Shown here: positions 8,139-17,898 of the stretch, piece after piece
Numbering within the stretch: the stretch's first letter is position 1
How the letters are laid out: every line of letters starts with the position of its first letter
Assembly: GCA_019637395.1 (NCBI GenBank)
Contig: JAHBVR010000021.1
Coordinates: 78,667 to 142,666, forward strand
Reading direction: 5' to 3'
DNA from: Vulcanimicrobiota bacterium
Lineage (GTDB): Bacteria > Vulcanimicrobiota > Xenobia > Xenobiales > JADMJV01
Length of the DNA stretch: 64,000 bases
The notes under the pieces: generated by a model
What the model was told of the DNA's origin: nothing
Seen by the model: only the letters and a program-made list of their open reading frames with translations
Database searches by the model: none
Position numbers and translations under genes: made by a program

Positions 8139-9614
8139 ATGAGCTCAGAAAGTGAGGTTTGTGTGATCGAACACCTGGAATTCGTAGTCCATCGACTCTT
8201 GGAGCTGGTGGGCGGCTGGATGTGCGCGCTGGCCATGACGGTGGTGCTGGCCCTGGCGGCTCTGGCCTTTCTGCTGCTCAATCTGTTTAAATTTGACCGC
8301 GACTCGTGCCGCGCCGCCATGCTCAGGATCTCCAGGGCGATGCGCGGCAGCTGGGGCTGGTTGCTGACGGGGGGATTGCTGTTGCTGCAGATCTACGCCC
8401 TCTCGGAATTGCATCAGGGCTTTCAGCAGCGTTTGAAGCAGCAGGGCAAAGCCCAGTACGTGGTCGGGGATGAAGCCGGGGGCGGCCCTACCACCCAACG
8501 CGCTCCCAAAGTTTCCCTATTGGAAAGCCAGGAAACCGTGGAAAGCGTCACTCTGCCGGAGGATTTCGATAATCTTGAGCATCTGCCGGTGTGGAATCCC
8601 GAGCCGGCTCGATACGGCGGCGCTCCCACCATCGAGCTGAAAAGCGAAATCGTCAAACAAGGCAAAAGCCATATTCTGACCCGCACCTTTGTGCGCAACC
8701 GCTATGTGTCCAGCAAACTGCAGGGCTCGGACATTCGTCTGAAACTGGCCTTCCAGGATCCGCGCACCGGCGCGGCTCAACTTTATAAAGCCGATTTTCA
8801 AGCCAGCTATACTTTCGCCAATCCGATGAGCGAGGCACGCCGCCTTCACTTTTCTTTTCCGCTGCCGGACAATAGCGGCACCCTCTCTCACTTTCGCTTT
8901 CGTATCAACGGACGGGAAGTGCCCACACCCGATATCGAGCAGGGCCTGGAATGGGAAGCTGAATTGCAACCCGCGGAAAAGTGCCTGGCGGAAGTAGCCT
9001 ATCTGCATCAGGGAGCCAAATCCTGGTCTTACGACCTGACCGGGCGGCGCGAACCCATCGCCGATTTTCATCTCAAAGTCGAGGGCGATCGCGACGAGCT
9101 GAAATTTCAGCGCGGCTCTCTCTATCCGAGCAGCCTGGCCTCAGGAAAATGGGAATGGGATTTGAAGAATCAAATTACTTCGCAAAGTATCAGTCTTTAT
9201 TTTCCCTATGTGCCCAGTGAGGCGATTATGGCCAATCTGTTCGTCTTTGGACCGGTGGAAATGGTCAGTCTGCTGGCTCTAACCCTGGTTTGGTCTTACC
9301 TGCGCTACCGCCGCGTGGGGCCGTGGCGCGCCTCTCTGGCCAGTCTGGCTACTTGTGGCGCTTACGCCCTGGCCTCTTATCTGGTCGGCTACTTACCTCT
9401 CTGGCTCAGTCTGGTGCTGGCTTTTTCTCTGGCCAGCTGGCTGCAGTGGCGGACTCTCGGAGCCAGTTTATGGATTGTAGTGGTGGCGGCAGCGGTGGCG
9501 CCGCTCACTTTTCTGGCTCCCGGCCATACCGGCTTGATGCTGACCACCTTGGGCTTGCTGGTGCTGACTCTGGCGGTGCGGGAAACTTGCCGCCGGGAGG
9601 AGGCAGTGGGCTGA
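8139..9614 (+). CDS. Multi-pass membrane protein with large extracytoplasmic domain
   Basis: About 491 residues. Two N-terminal TM helices (about 26-46 and 67-85), a soluble beta-rich domain of roughly 270 residues, then five or six C-terminal helices. The topology resembles CreD-type inner-membrane proteins, but I see no decisive motif and do not assign the family. Start uncertain: the ATG at 8139 has no SD, whereas an in-frame GTG at 8163 has GAGG five bases upstream. It is divergent from the decarboxylase. Confidence 0.75.
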   Translation: MSSESEVCVIEHLEFVVHRLLELVGGWMCALAMTVVLALAALAFLLLNLFKFDRDSCRAAMLRISRAMRGSWGWLLTGGLLLLQIYALSELHQGFQQRLKQQGKAQYVVGDEAGGGPTTQRAPKVSLLESQETVESVTLPEDFDNLEHLPVWNPEPARYGGAPTIELKSEIVKQGKSHILTRTFVRNRYVSSKLQGSDIRLKLAFQDPRTGAAQLYKADFQASYTFANPMSEARRLHFSFPLPDNSGTLSHFRFRINGREVPTPDIEQGLEWEAELQPAEKCLAEVAYLHQGAKSWSYDLTGRREPIADFHLKVEGDRDELKFQRGSLYPSSLASGKWEWDLKNQITSQSISLYFPYVPSEAIMANLFVFGPVEMVSLLALTLVWSYLRYRRVGPWRASLASLATCGAYALASYLVGYLPLWLSLVLAFSLASWLQWRTLGASLWIVVVAAAVAPLTFLAPGHTGLMLTTLGLLVLTLAVRETCRREEAVG

Positions 9615-9652
9615 GAATTGCAAAATAGTGGAAGATAGTGTTGAATTAACGG

Positions 9653-11524
9653 ATGCAATTTCCTGGGGGCACCATTCATGTCCTGGTGGTGGAAGACAAC
9701 GAGGTAGACTTCGAGCTGCTGATGTTGCAGTTGCTGGAAGCCGGTGTCACGGCCGAGTGCAGGCGCGTCGAGACCGCCTCCCAACTGCGTGAGGCTCTGG
9801 CCCAACAAGAGTGGGATGCTATCATTTCCGATTACAGCCTGCCTGGTTTCTCGGGCCTGGAAGCTCTCCAGATCCACCGGGAAGTAGGCGGGCTGATTCC
9901 TTTTCTCTTCACCAGCGGCACGGTGGGAGAACAGGCGGCCGTGGAATGTATGCGCCGCGGAGCTCAAGATTTCGTGCTGAAGGGGCACAAACGTCTGGTT
10001 CCGGCTTTGCTCCGCGAATTGGAGGAAGCGAAGAAGCGTAAGGCAGCTCAGGCCACTCAGGACCGCCATCGGCAAATCGTGGAATCCACCGTCAGCGGTA
10101 TTTTTTGCGCTGATAGCAGCGGTCAGCTCACTTTCCTGAACAGCCGGGGCGAAGAGATTCTGGGCCAATCAGGCGGCGATTCTCTCGAGCAGCTTTTCCG
10201 TCGGGCACGCGGGCCGGAAGTGAGCTCGGCCCTGCGTCCGCCCTATCTGGAGATCAAGACCTTTTCCTTTGAGCTGGACGACAAAGATATCCATATGGCG
10301 TTGCGGCCGCTGCAAGACGGCGGCGTGCTCGGTCAGTTCACCGATGTGACCCGCGAACGCAGCCTGGAACAGCGCCTGGTGCTGGCTCAGAAGATGGAGG
10401 CCTTGGGCCGGCTGGCCTCGGGAGTGGCTCACGACTTTAACAATACCCTCACGGTTATTTTAGGATTCACCGGGCTCCTCCGCGAAGAACTGCCCGAGGG
10501 CAACGCCCAGGAGCTGTTGGCCCTGGTGGAGGATGCGGCCGAACGCGGTTCGGCGCTGAGCCGCCAGATTCTGGCGGTGGCTCGTCAGCAAGAGCTCAAC
10601 CTGGAGACCATTGACTTGCGCCACCACGTGAATTCCATTCAGCCGCTGCTGCGCCAGGCAGCCGGTCCCCACGTGGAACTGGAAATTCGTTGCGAGGCTG
10701 AACATGATCGGGTGCGGTTTGATCCCAATTTACTGCTCCAGGTGCTGCTCAATCTGATCGTCAACGCCCGCGACGCCATGAAGCAGCAGAGCGACCGGCC
10801 CGCTCCCGGATCCCGTGTGGTTATCAGCTGTTCTGACGTGGTTTTGGAAGAAAGTCAGGCCAGTATCATCGACAACCGGTTGGGTCCGGGGCACTATGTG
10901 ACGCTGGCCGTGAGCGATAATGGCTCGGGCATGGATGAGGAAACGCGCCTGCGCATCTTTGAGCCGTTCTACACCACCAAGTCACACGGGACCGGTCTGG
11001 GGTTGGCCAGCGTCTACGGCACGGTGGCCCAGAGCGGCGGCGGCATCTGGGTCTACAGTGAACTGAATCGCGGCACCACTTTCAAGATTTACCTGCCCTG
11101 CCTGGTGCCTCCCGAGCAGATTCAGGAAGAGGTGCCCAAGCCGGAGGGCGACTATTTGCTGCTGGTGGTGGACGATTGCCCGGCCACCCGCAGCCTGGTC
11201 CGCGAAGTCTTGCAGCGCGACGGCTATCAGGTCCTGGAGGCGGCCTCGGGCCAGGAGGCTTTGCGCTGCGTGGAAGCCGAAGCTCAGAGTGTGGATTTGC
11301 TGGTCAGCGATGTGGTCTTGCCCGATTTGATCGGTCCTGAACTGGCTTTGCACCTGCGCGATCGCCTGCCCAACCTGGAGGTGATCTTCACCTCGGGCTA
11401 CGGCGCCGAGTTCTGCCGCCTGCCACCCCCCGAAAAGCTCTCCCACCGTTTCGTCGACAAGCCCATTCATAGCGGCGATCTCCTGCGGAAGGTGCGTCAG
11501 GCTCTCTCTGCCAAAGTCCGTTAA
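9653..11524 (+). CDS. Hybrid histidine kinase (REC-PAS-HisKA-HATPase-REC)
   Basis: 623 residues without membrane helices: N-terminal receiver about 9-125 (phosphoacceptor in IISDYSLPG), a PAS-like segment about 135-240, dimerisation helix with His260 in VAHDFNNTLTVILGF, ATPase domain with NLIVNARDAM, DNGSGM and GTGLGLASV, then a second receiver about 500-620 (VSDVVLPD). The HDFNN spelling is that of many cytosolic PAS-kinases. It probably integrates an upstream phosphorelay signal. It runs 38 bases after the membrane protein gene and overlaps the open frame of the permease. Confidence 0.92.
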   Translation: MQFPGGTIHVLVVEDNEVDFELLMLQLLEAGVTAECRRVETASQLREALAQQEWDAIISDYSLPGFSGLEALQIHREVGGLIPFLFTSGTVGEQAAVECMRRGAQDFVLKGHKRLVPALLRELEEAKKRKAAQATQDRHRQIVESTVSGIFCADSSGQLTFLNSRGEEILGQSGGDSLEQLFRRARGPEVSSALRPPYLEIKTFSFELDDKDIHMALRPLQDGGVLGQFTDVTRERSLEQRLVLAQKMEALGRLASGVAHDFNNTLTVILGFTGLLREELPEGNAQELLALVEDAAERGSALSRQILAVARQQELNLETIDLRHHVNSIQPLLRQAAGPHVELEIRCEAEHDRVRFDPNLLLQVLLNLIVNARDAMKQQSDRPAPGSRVVISCSDVVLEESQASIIDNRLGPGHYVTLAVSDNGSGMDEETRLRIFEPFYTTKSHGTGLGLASVYGTVAQSGGGIWVYSELNRGTTFKIYLPCLVPPEQIQEEVPKPEGDYLLLVVDDCPATRSLVREVLQRDGYQVLEAASGQEALRCVEAEAQSVDLLVSDVVLPDLIGPELALHLRDRLPNLEVIFTSGYGAEFCRLPPPEKLSHRFVDKPIHSGDLLRKVRQALSAKVR

Positions 11525-12785
11525 GTCTCCAGTTTGGGCCATCCTGGGCGCCTCCTCCGGCAATCTGGTGGAGTGGTACGACTTTTATGCCTACGCCTTC
11601 ACGGCCATTTACTTCGCCCAGGCCTTTTTTCCGGAGGGCGACGAGACCAGCAAGTTGCTGCAAAGCGCCGGCATCTTTGGCGTAGGCTTCTTGATGCGGC
11701 CGCTGGGCGGCTGGTTTTTCGGACGCATGGCCGATCGCCACGGGCGGCGCACTTCGATGCTGGTTTCGGTGCTGATGATGTCCTTTGGTTCGTTGATGAT
11801 CGCCGTCTTGCCCACCTACCAGACCATCGGTCTGGCCGCTCCCTGGCTGTTGTTGGCGGCGCGCATGATTCAGGGCCTGTCGGTCGGAGGCGAGTACGGG
11901 GCCAGCGCCACCTACATGAGCGAAATCGCCACTCCCAGACACCGGGGCTTTTATTCTTCCTTTCAGTACATGACCTTGATCGGCGGCCAGTTGCTGGCTT
12001 CGCTGGTGATCGTCAGCCTGGACCATCTTTTGGAAAAAGAGCAGATCCTGGCCTGGGGCTGGCGCATCCCCTTTGCTATCGGAGCGCTGGCCGCGCTGGT
12101 GGCCCTGTTTTTGCGGCGCACGCTGGTCGAGACGAGCACCGCCGAATCCCGCCGGGCCACCGATAGCGGCAGCCTTTGGGGGCTGATGAAGCAACCGTTC
12201 GCCTGCTTGTCGGTGATTGGCTTTACCGGAGGCGGTTCGCTGATCTTTTATACCTACACCACCTACATGCAAAAATACCTGGTCAACACCGCTCACTTCG
12301 AAAAGTCGCTGGCCAATCAGGTGATGACCGGCGTGCTGCTTTTCTACATGTTGATTCAGCCGGTATTTGGCGCGTTGTCGGATCGGGTCGGGCGGAAACG
12401 CTGCATGGTCGGGTTTGGCCTGTGGGGCCTCTTGACCACCCTTCCGCTGATGACCGCCATTGGGCGCTCGACGGGCCCGCTGGAGGCGGGTCTGTTGATC
12501 GCACTGGCGCTGACGGGAATCTCGCTGTATACGAGCATCAGCGGCATCGTCAAGGCCGAGCTTTTCCCGATTGAAACGCGCGCTCTCGGGGTGGGCTTTT
12601 GCTACGCCATCGGCAATGCCATCTTCGGAGGGAGCGCCGAGTATACGGCGCTCTACCTCAAGCAACAGGGCCACGAAGCCTATTATTTCTATTACGTCTC
12701 GGCCATGGCGGTGGTCTTCCTGCTGGTGGCCCTGCGCCTGCCCGACGGGCGCAAGGATTCCTACCTGAGCGACGAGGACGTTTAG
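11508..12785 (+). CDS. kgtP: Alpha-ketoglutarate permease homologue (MFS, MHS subfamily)
   Basis: Strong match to KgtP: ASSGNLVEWYDF in TM1, GFLMRPLGGWFFGRMADRHGRR loop A, QGLSVGGEYGASATYMSE, FYSSFQYMTLIGGQLLA and WGWRIPF. KgtP imports 2-oxoglutarate with protons. The first ATG/GTG/TTG in frame is the GTG at 11568, which would remove half of TM1. The frame is open back to 11385 with no ATG, GTG or TTG, so I mark a CTG at 11508, giving 425 residues. That puts the start inside the end of the kinase gene (16-base overlap) and implies a non-standard start codon or a sequence error. Confidence 0.85.
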   Translation: MPKSVKSPVWAILGASSGNLVEWYDFYAYAFTAIYFAQAFFPEGDETSKLLQSAGIFGVGFLMRPLGGWFFGRMADRHGRRTSMLVSVLMMSFGSLMIAVLPTYQTIGLAAPWLLLAARMIQGLSVGGEYGASATYMSEIATPRHRGFYSSFQYMTLIGGQLLASLVIVSLDHLLEKEQILAWGWRIPFAIGALAALVALFLRRTLVETSTAESRRATDSGSLWGLMKQPFACLSVIGFTGGGSLIFYTYTTYMQKYLVNTAHFEKSLANQVMTGVLLFYMLIQPVFGALSDRVGRKRCMVGFGLWGLLTTLPLMTAIGRSTGPLEAGLLIALALTGISLYTSISGIVKAELFPIETRALGVGFCYAIGNAIFGGSAEYTALYLKQQGHEAYYFYYVSAMAVVFLLVALRLPDGRKDSYLSDEDV

Positions 12786-12819
12786 GACTTTTTTCAGCTT
12801 CGCTACTTAAGCTGGCCAG

Positions 12820-15795
12820 GTGATATCCAAGTTAGCCCATTTGCCCGCGCCCGGATTCCATCCCAGCGAAGTCAAGAAGCCCGTCTCCGACCTGCCCCAA
12901 CTACCCGCCGACCAGTTCGAGGCGGCGCAAGACAAGCATGAGCCCAACCAGCACAAGGGGGCCAAGATTCTGGTGGGATTGGGGATGCTGGCCGGAGGGC
13001 TGGGTAGCAGCGCCACCGCTCTGGCCGCCGACCAGGCCCAGGTGCAGATTCAGGCTCAGACCCGGCCACTGGCCAATGACGACGTGCACCGCTTGATGAT
13101 CAGTCATTTCAAGGCGGAAGGCGAAGTCTATAAAAAGGTGCTGGGCTTTTCAGGTGACCTGACCACCGCTCAGGCCGAGCAACGTTTGAAGGATGGCGAC
13201 ACCGTCTACGTTCGCTTGAAAAGCGGTCAAGTACAGAAAATTTCCTCCATGCAAGAACTGGAGACGCTGGATACTCTGCAGGGCCAGGGCCTGTATCCCA
13301 ATCTGCCGCCGGATCTGGTGGACTCTCTGAAGATGCTCGAACAGGGCCAGACCAAGAGAGACGGCATGTACAAGCCCAATGGCGACGAAGTGACGGCTTT
13401 TGACGCCTACCGGATTTTGGGCACCAAACATCCCGGCGCGGCCGGCGCGGCTGCCCTCTACGGCCTGGGTGGGCTGGCGGTGGGACTGGGATTGGCCGGG
13501 GCCGGGGCGCTGGTGATCGGCAAAGGTTTGTTGGTGCCCGAGATCAAGGGTAAGCGCCTTTCCCAGGAGGTATTGATCGGCGCCGGCATCGGCATCGCCG
13601 CGCTGGGATTGTTTTCCGGTGTGGGCATGGGCGTGCTTCACCACCAGGCCGAATGGCCCAAAACCCTGGAGATCCGCAACGGGGCCGACAGCAATTTGAC
13701 TCTGCGCGATCTGCTGGATGTGGTGCCGCAGGCCAACTGGCTGATCAGTCAGGCCGAGCATCCCTTCACCCAGGAGCAGCAGCGCCAGGTCTTGAGCCAC
13801 TTTGAGCAGCACGGGGGGGTGTATAAATCCGGTCTGGGCCATGGGCGCTTGAGCGCGCGCGAGGCCCAGGAGCGTCTGGCCAAAGGCAAGTCCATCGAAC
13901 TCCCCAACCCGCGCAAGCCCGGCGAGAAGATCGAAATTTCCGATTTCCGACACCTACAAGAGTTCGACACCGTCTACGGCACCGGCGTCAATCCCGTCAC
14001 CACTCAGGACGAAATGAAGTCGTTGCGTTACCTGGATCAGCACGGCGGCTTCGAGTTGAAGGGTAAGCCCGCCAGCGCTTACCATGCTCTGGACCGGATG
14101 CTGCGCGACCGGCTGCCCGTGGACGCCAGGTTGAACAACAAGAAATATGTCCTCAATGATCTGCGCGAAGCCCAGGAACTCAATGCCCTCAAGGGCGACG
14201 GCATCAACACCATCCTTTCCATCCCGCAGTTCCAGGCGCTGCAGCATTTCGATCCGGCTTTCAAGAATGGCGACAAATCACTCGATGCCTTCGAAGCGCT
14301 GCAGTTGATGCATCAGAAAAAGACGGTGGGGGTCAGTTCCAGCGGCCGCCTGGCCCAGGTCGGCAATCCCATGGACGTGCAGCAATTGCACTCACTGGAA
14401 GTGACCGGCAAGAACAATTTCCTGCCCGAACAAGATTACCAGTTGCTCCAATATTGGCAGCAGCACGGCGGCTACCAGGACGGGCGGGCTTACGAAGCGC
14501 TCAAGAGCATGGAAGTGGGCGGCGAGTTCAACGTGCAAAGCTCGGGGCGCTGGGCTCCGGCGCGCTCCTTCCAGGATTTGCAGGACCTGGCCTCTTTCGA
14601 AGCCCCCGACAGCCCTTTCCCGGACAGCATTCCGGCCGAAGCTCGCGACCGCCTGGAATATTTCCAGGGGACTTCCAAGCTGGCTTTCCGGGTGGGGAAC
14701 CGCGAGGGGCGAGCCTACGAAGGTTACCGCGAGCTGCGCGACCGCCAACCCTTCGACGTCAAGGCCGGCGGCGTGTGGAATAGCGTCGATTCACCCCAGG
14801 CGTTGCACGATCTGGACGCCATGCTGGGTCGGCAGGTCAACGATATCCTGCCCAAGGACCAGTATGACTTGCTGCACCACCTGGGGGACGGCTCGGCTAC
14901 CGAGGGCCTGGCCCGTTTGCACAGCAAAGCCAACTCCTATCAGGCGCTGCAGGCTTTCCGCAAAGGGCAGGCGGTCACCTATGATTTCGTGGGCGGAGAC
15001 TTTCAGGATCTGGTGAGCATTCCGGTGGGCGGGCTGGACAAGCTGGCCGAGACCAAACTGCGCCGTGACAATCAGAAGGAATATGACAAGTATCGCTACA
15101 GCCTGCCGGAATTCCAGCAAAAGATGCAGCGCCAGGCCGAACAACTGCCGGAGCTGGCCCAAAACGACCTGGCCCAGGGGCAGGGGCACAAGCGCGACGG
15201 CGAGGCGGCCGAGCGCCGCGGCCGCAGCGATCTGTCCGATGCCCAGAGCGATTTGTCGCGGGCTCGTTCGGATGAATCCTGGGCTCAGGGACGTCTGATC
15301 ATGGCCTATGCCATGCCCAGCGAAAACGCGGTAACGAAATACCGGACGGTCTATGATTCCGAGGGCAACAGCCGCCAGGAATCCTACACCGACTACGAAC
15401 ACAACTATGCTCGGGATGCGGCCATCTCTTCGGCCCAATCCGATATTTGGGACGCTCAGCGCCGGCAAAGCCGGGCCCGCTCGGAGATCAGCGACGCCGA
15501 GGCGGCCATTCGCCGGGCCGAAGAGGCCATTCGCCAGGCCGAGAAAGAAATCTCCGAAAGTCAGGAGATCATCCGCCTGGCGGCCACTTTGGGAATGCAG
15601 GTCAACGGGCTCAACGAGGCGGATTACCAACGCGTCATCGGACAGCTCAAGTCGGAAGTGGCCCGCATGCGCCAGTTGTCGCATACCTCCTCGCTGAGTA
15701 ACAACCTGGGGCGCGAAGGCAAGTTGATCGACAACATGCTGAACCGGCCCGCTCGCCCGCCCGGCTGGACGCTACCAACTCCCCTGGCTCAATAG
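12820..15795 (+). CDS. Large repeat protein with leader extension and C-terminal coiled coil
   Basis: 991 residues from a GTG (TTG at 12841 is also possible; neither has an SD). In order: an N-terminal stretch with LPADQFEA near residue 30, a hydrophobic helix about 49-68 ending ALAAD, two more hydrophobic helices about 207-232 and 245-270, about seven degenerate modules of roughly 70 residues, and an Ala/Glu/Arg/Ser-rich coiled coil about 770-950. No family recognised. It lies immediately upstream of the gspF/pseudopilin genes, so it may be a cargo or partner of that machine. Envelope location is inferred. Confidence 0.8.
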   Translation: MISKLAHLPAPGFHPSEVKKPVSDLPQLPADQFEAAQDKHEPNQHKGAKILVGLGMLAGGLGSSATALAADQAQVQIQAQTRPLANDDVHRLMISHFKAEGEVYKKVLGFSGDLTTAQAEQRLKDGDTVYVRLKSGQVQKISSMQELETLDTLQGQGLYPNLPPDLVDSLKMLEQGQTKRDGMYKPNGDEVTAFDAYRILGTKHPGAAGAAALYGLGGLAVGLGLAGAGALVIGKGLLVPEIKGKRLSQEVLIGAGIGIAALGLFSGVGMGVLHHQAEWPKTLEIRNGADSNLTLRDLLDVVPQANWLISQAEHPFTQEQQRQVLSHFEQHGGVYKSGLGHGRLSAREAQERLAKGKSIELPNPRKPGEKIEISDFRHLQEFDTVYGTGVNPVTTQDEMKSLRYLDQHGGFELKGKPASAYHALDRMLRDRLPVDARLNNKKYVLNDLREAQELNALKGDGINTILSIPQFQALQHFDPAFKNGDKSLDAFEALQLMHQKKTVGVSSSGRLAQVGNPMDVQQLHSLEVTGKNNFLPEQDYQLLQYWQQHGGYQDGRAYEALKSMEVGGEFNVQSSGRWAPARSFQDLQDLASFEAPDSPFPDSIPAEARDRLEYFQGTSKLAFRVGNREGRAYEGYRELRDRQPFDVKAGGVWNSVDSPQALHDLDAMLGRQVNDILPKDQYDLLHHLGDGSATEGLARLHSKANSYQALQAFRKGQAVTYDFVGGDFQDLVSIPVGGLDKLAETKLRRDNQKEYDKYRYSLPEFQQKMQRQAEQLPELAQNDLAQGQGHKRDGEAAERRGRSDLSDAQSDLSRARSDESWAQGRLIMAYAMPSENAVTKYRTVYDSEGNSRQESYTDYEHNYARDAAISSAQSDIWDAQRRQSRARSEISDAEAAIRRAEEAIRQAEKEISESQEIIRLAATLGMQVNGLNEADYQRVIGQLKSEVARMRQLSHTSSLSNNLGREGKLIDNMLNRPARPPGWTLPTPLAQ
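13100..15030 (+). repeat. Degenerate ~70-residue protein repeat modules
   Basis: Within the 991-residue protein, an [AS][YF]xAL-type helix recurs near residues 418, 488, 555, 630 and 704, and earlier variants occur near 120, 194 and 345. Each is followed by a basic turn (KG, RD), a short beta segment and a helix of the type dLqeLdxLxGxGxN. The repeats are visible by eye at protein level only; the DNA is not repetitive. Confidence 0.65.
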
Positions 15796-15826
15796 GAAGA
15801 CCCGAAGCGATCTTTAATTACCGGGA

Positions 15827-16918
15827 ATGTCGCCCCTGCAGTGGCTGAACCGGTTCCGCCTCAGGCCCAAAGTTCCGCGCCTGCAGGTGGTCATTTTTAC
15901 TCGCCAGCTTTCGTCTATGCTGGCCAGTGGGGTGACTTTGCTGGTCGCCTTGAGCGTGCTGGGGGAGCAATCGGAATCGCCGGAGTTCAACCGGGTGGTA
16001 CGCAAAATCTCGGACATGATCAACTCCGGCATCCGTCTCTCGGTGGCTCTCTCGGAGCATCCGCATGTTTTCTCGCGCATTTATTGCGTGATGGTGCAGA
16101 TTGGCGAACAAACCGGCCAGCTCGAAGATATGCTCGAACGCCTGGCCGACTGGATGGAGCGCGATGAGAATCTGCGCATGCGCATCACCAAAGCACTGAC
16201 TTACCCTCTTTTCGTGTGCGGCCTGGCGGTCATTCTGACCTTGGGCCTGTTCTATACGGTGGTGCCGAGCTTTCTTAACATTTTCGAGGAGATGGGCGTC
16301 GAATTACCGCTTCCCACCAGGATCGTCAAGTTCGTGGCCGACTCTCTGACCGATCCAAGTGCCTGGTTGGTGGGTTCGGCGGCCCTCTGCGGCATTTATT
16401 ATTTCGTGACCATGCACCTGTCCCGGCCGGGGGCCTGGGTGGAACCCTATCGGTTTCTGCTCAAGATCCCGGTGCTGGGTTCCATGATGCTTTTCGGCGC
16501 TCTGGCCCGTCTAACCGGTACCCTGGGCGTGTTGCTCGAGTCCGGCATGGACTTGCCCAGGGCGGTGCGCATGTCCGTACTGGCCTCGGCCCAGCCTATC
16601 TGGGAAGCCGACCTGAACGCGCTCACCGAATCCATTCAGCAAGGCAATCCGCTCTCGGAGCACCTCTCGCTGCGCGACGACATCTATCCCACCGCCCTGA
16701 CCCAGATGATCCTGGCCGGCGAGGAATCGGCGCAGCTGGCCGAGTTGGCCTGCCGGGCGGGCGCCTACTACGAGGTAGAACTGGGGTTCCATATCGATAC
16801 CCTCTCCAGCGTGATGGAACCCGTGCTGATGGCGGCCGTTTCGCTGGTGGTTGGAAGCATTGTGATCGCGCTGTTCTTGCCGCTCTACGGATTTTTGTCG
16901 AATCTGGGGATGGGCTAA
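15827..16918 (+). CDS. gspF: Type II secretion/type IV pilus inner-membrane protein GspF/PilC
   Basis: 363 residues with the two duplicated T2SSF domains: about 22-145 (FTRQLSSMLASGVTLLVAL ... GEQTGQLEDMLERLADWME) and about 225-355 (LTGTLGVLLESGMDLPRAVRMS ... AGEESAQLAELA), each followed by membrane helices near 130-155, 185-205 and 335-358. It is the polytopic platform protein that couples the assembly ATPase to pilin insertion. It lacks the extra N-terminal domain found in longer PilC. First gene of the pseudopilin operon; no ATPase or secretin gene is in the window. Confidence 0.92.
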   Translation: MSPLQWLNRFRLRPKVPRLQVVIFTRQLSSMLASGVTLLVALSVLGEQSESPEFNRVVRKISDMINSGIRLSVALSEHPHVFSRIYCVMVQIGEQTGQLEDMLERLADWMERDENLRMRITKALTYPLFVCGLAVILTLGLFYTVVPSFLNIFEEMGVELPLPTRIVKFVADSLTDPSAWLVGSAALCGIYYFVTMHLSRPGAWVEPYRFLLKIPVLGSMMLFGALARLTGTLGVLLESGMDLPRAVRMSVLASAQPIWEADLNALTESIQQGNPLSEHLSLRDDIYPTALTQMILAGEESAQLAELACRAGAYYEVELGFHIDTLSSVMEPVLMAAVSLVVGSIVIALFLPLYGFLSNLGMG

Positions 16919-17088
16919 GTGACCCCCCGGCGCAAATTCCATCACGAATTTGGACGCCCCGGCATCCCGCCTGGTGGCGTCGCAACTCCTCCATGTATAA
17001 CCCGATACACCTCGTCATTGCTCCTTGCCAGGCGGGCCCCCGAGCGCCCAAATTGCGCAACGGAATTACGCCGGGGGCCACTAAGCGG

Positions 17089-17898
17089 ATGAGAAGACGC
17101 GGACTGTCGCTGGCCGAGACGATTATGGCCATCTTTCTTTTTGTGGCCGGTGGACTGGTGTGTTTCGAGCTGGTCTTGTCGGCCTGCCGGGATGGAGCGC
17201 GAGTCGAGGAAGTCACCCAGGCCACCATTGTGGGCGAGAGCGTGCTCGACGGCCTGCGTAACTGGGCCTACCACCCGGACAATTATATGACCCAATGGTC
17301 GATTTACGACGACAAAGACATCCCCTGGGAGGGAGGCTATCGCGTGCATACCTACCTGGCGCCCACCCAGCGCAATCCTGTGTCACCCTGCAGCGCTCTG
17401 GAAATCGGTTATCCTCCGCGGGAGCTCACCGATTCCTCGCGGGTGGTCCGGGTCAAAATCAGTTGGCGCAACGGCGCTCCCGCCGACACCTTGAGCCTGG
17501 TGGCTGTGATCAACGAACCCCCCCGAACGGTGCGCTCCATCAACCCGATGGTGGTCACCCGACTCCCTCCCCTCGTCGATCCGGTGGCCGTGAATACCAC
17601 CACCCGCTTCAAGGCCGAGCTATTTGACACTTCCGATCGTTTGATTCAAGGTCTTACCTGGAATTGGCGCATCATTTCCAACTGGGACACCGGGAACGGC
17701 GGGATGGGTTCTTTGGAGGAGATTCCCACCCAGGCTCTGCGCGCCGAGATTGACCTTTTGCATCATTACTATCGGGGGGATCCGGAGTCCCCCAGCCCGC
17801 CTCACAAGCTGCCGGGTTCGGTGATCATGCGGGCGACCTGTACCTACGACGGCATAGACTACACCCTCGATTCGGCGCCGGTGACGCTCGGACCATGA
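17089..17898 (+). CDS. Pseudopilin (type IV prepilin-like, GspI/PilV-like position)
   Basis: 269 residues. Prepilin signal RRRG|LSLAE: a short basic leader, Gly at -1 and Glu at +5, followed by a hydrophobic helix of about 20 residues. The remaining globular domain of about 240 residues is beta-rich and unlike any subunit I know. The ATG at 17089 puts the cleavage site five residues in; longer starts would disrupt it. ATGA overlap with the next gene. Probably a minor tip pseudopilin processed by the prepilin peptidase. Confidence 0.85.
   Translation: MRRRGLSLAETIMAIFLFVAGGLVCFELVLSACRDGARVEEVTQATIVGESVLDGLRNWAYHPDNYMTQWSIYDDKDIPWEGGYRVHTYLAPTQRNPVSPCSALEIGYPPRELTDSSRVVRVKISWRNGAPADTLSLVAVINEPPRTVRSINPMVVTRLPPLVDPVAVNTTTRFKAELFDTSDRLIQGLTWNWRIISNWDTGNGGMGSLEEIPTQALRAEIDLLHHYYRGDPESPSPPHKLPGSVIMRATCTYDGIDYTLDSAPVTLGP

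Noticed and set aside
16919-17092. A 57-codon GTG frame that ends with ATGA on the pseudopilin start.
   Set aside because: Pro/Arg-rich translation without signal, SD or prepilin motif; the strand opposite and other frames are equally open. Treated as untranslated leader.
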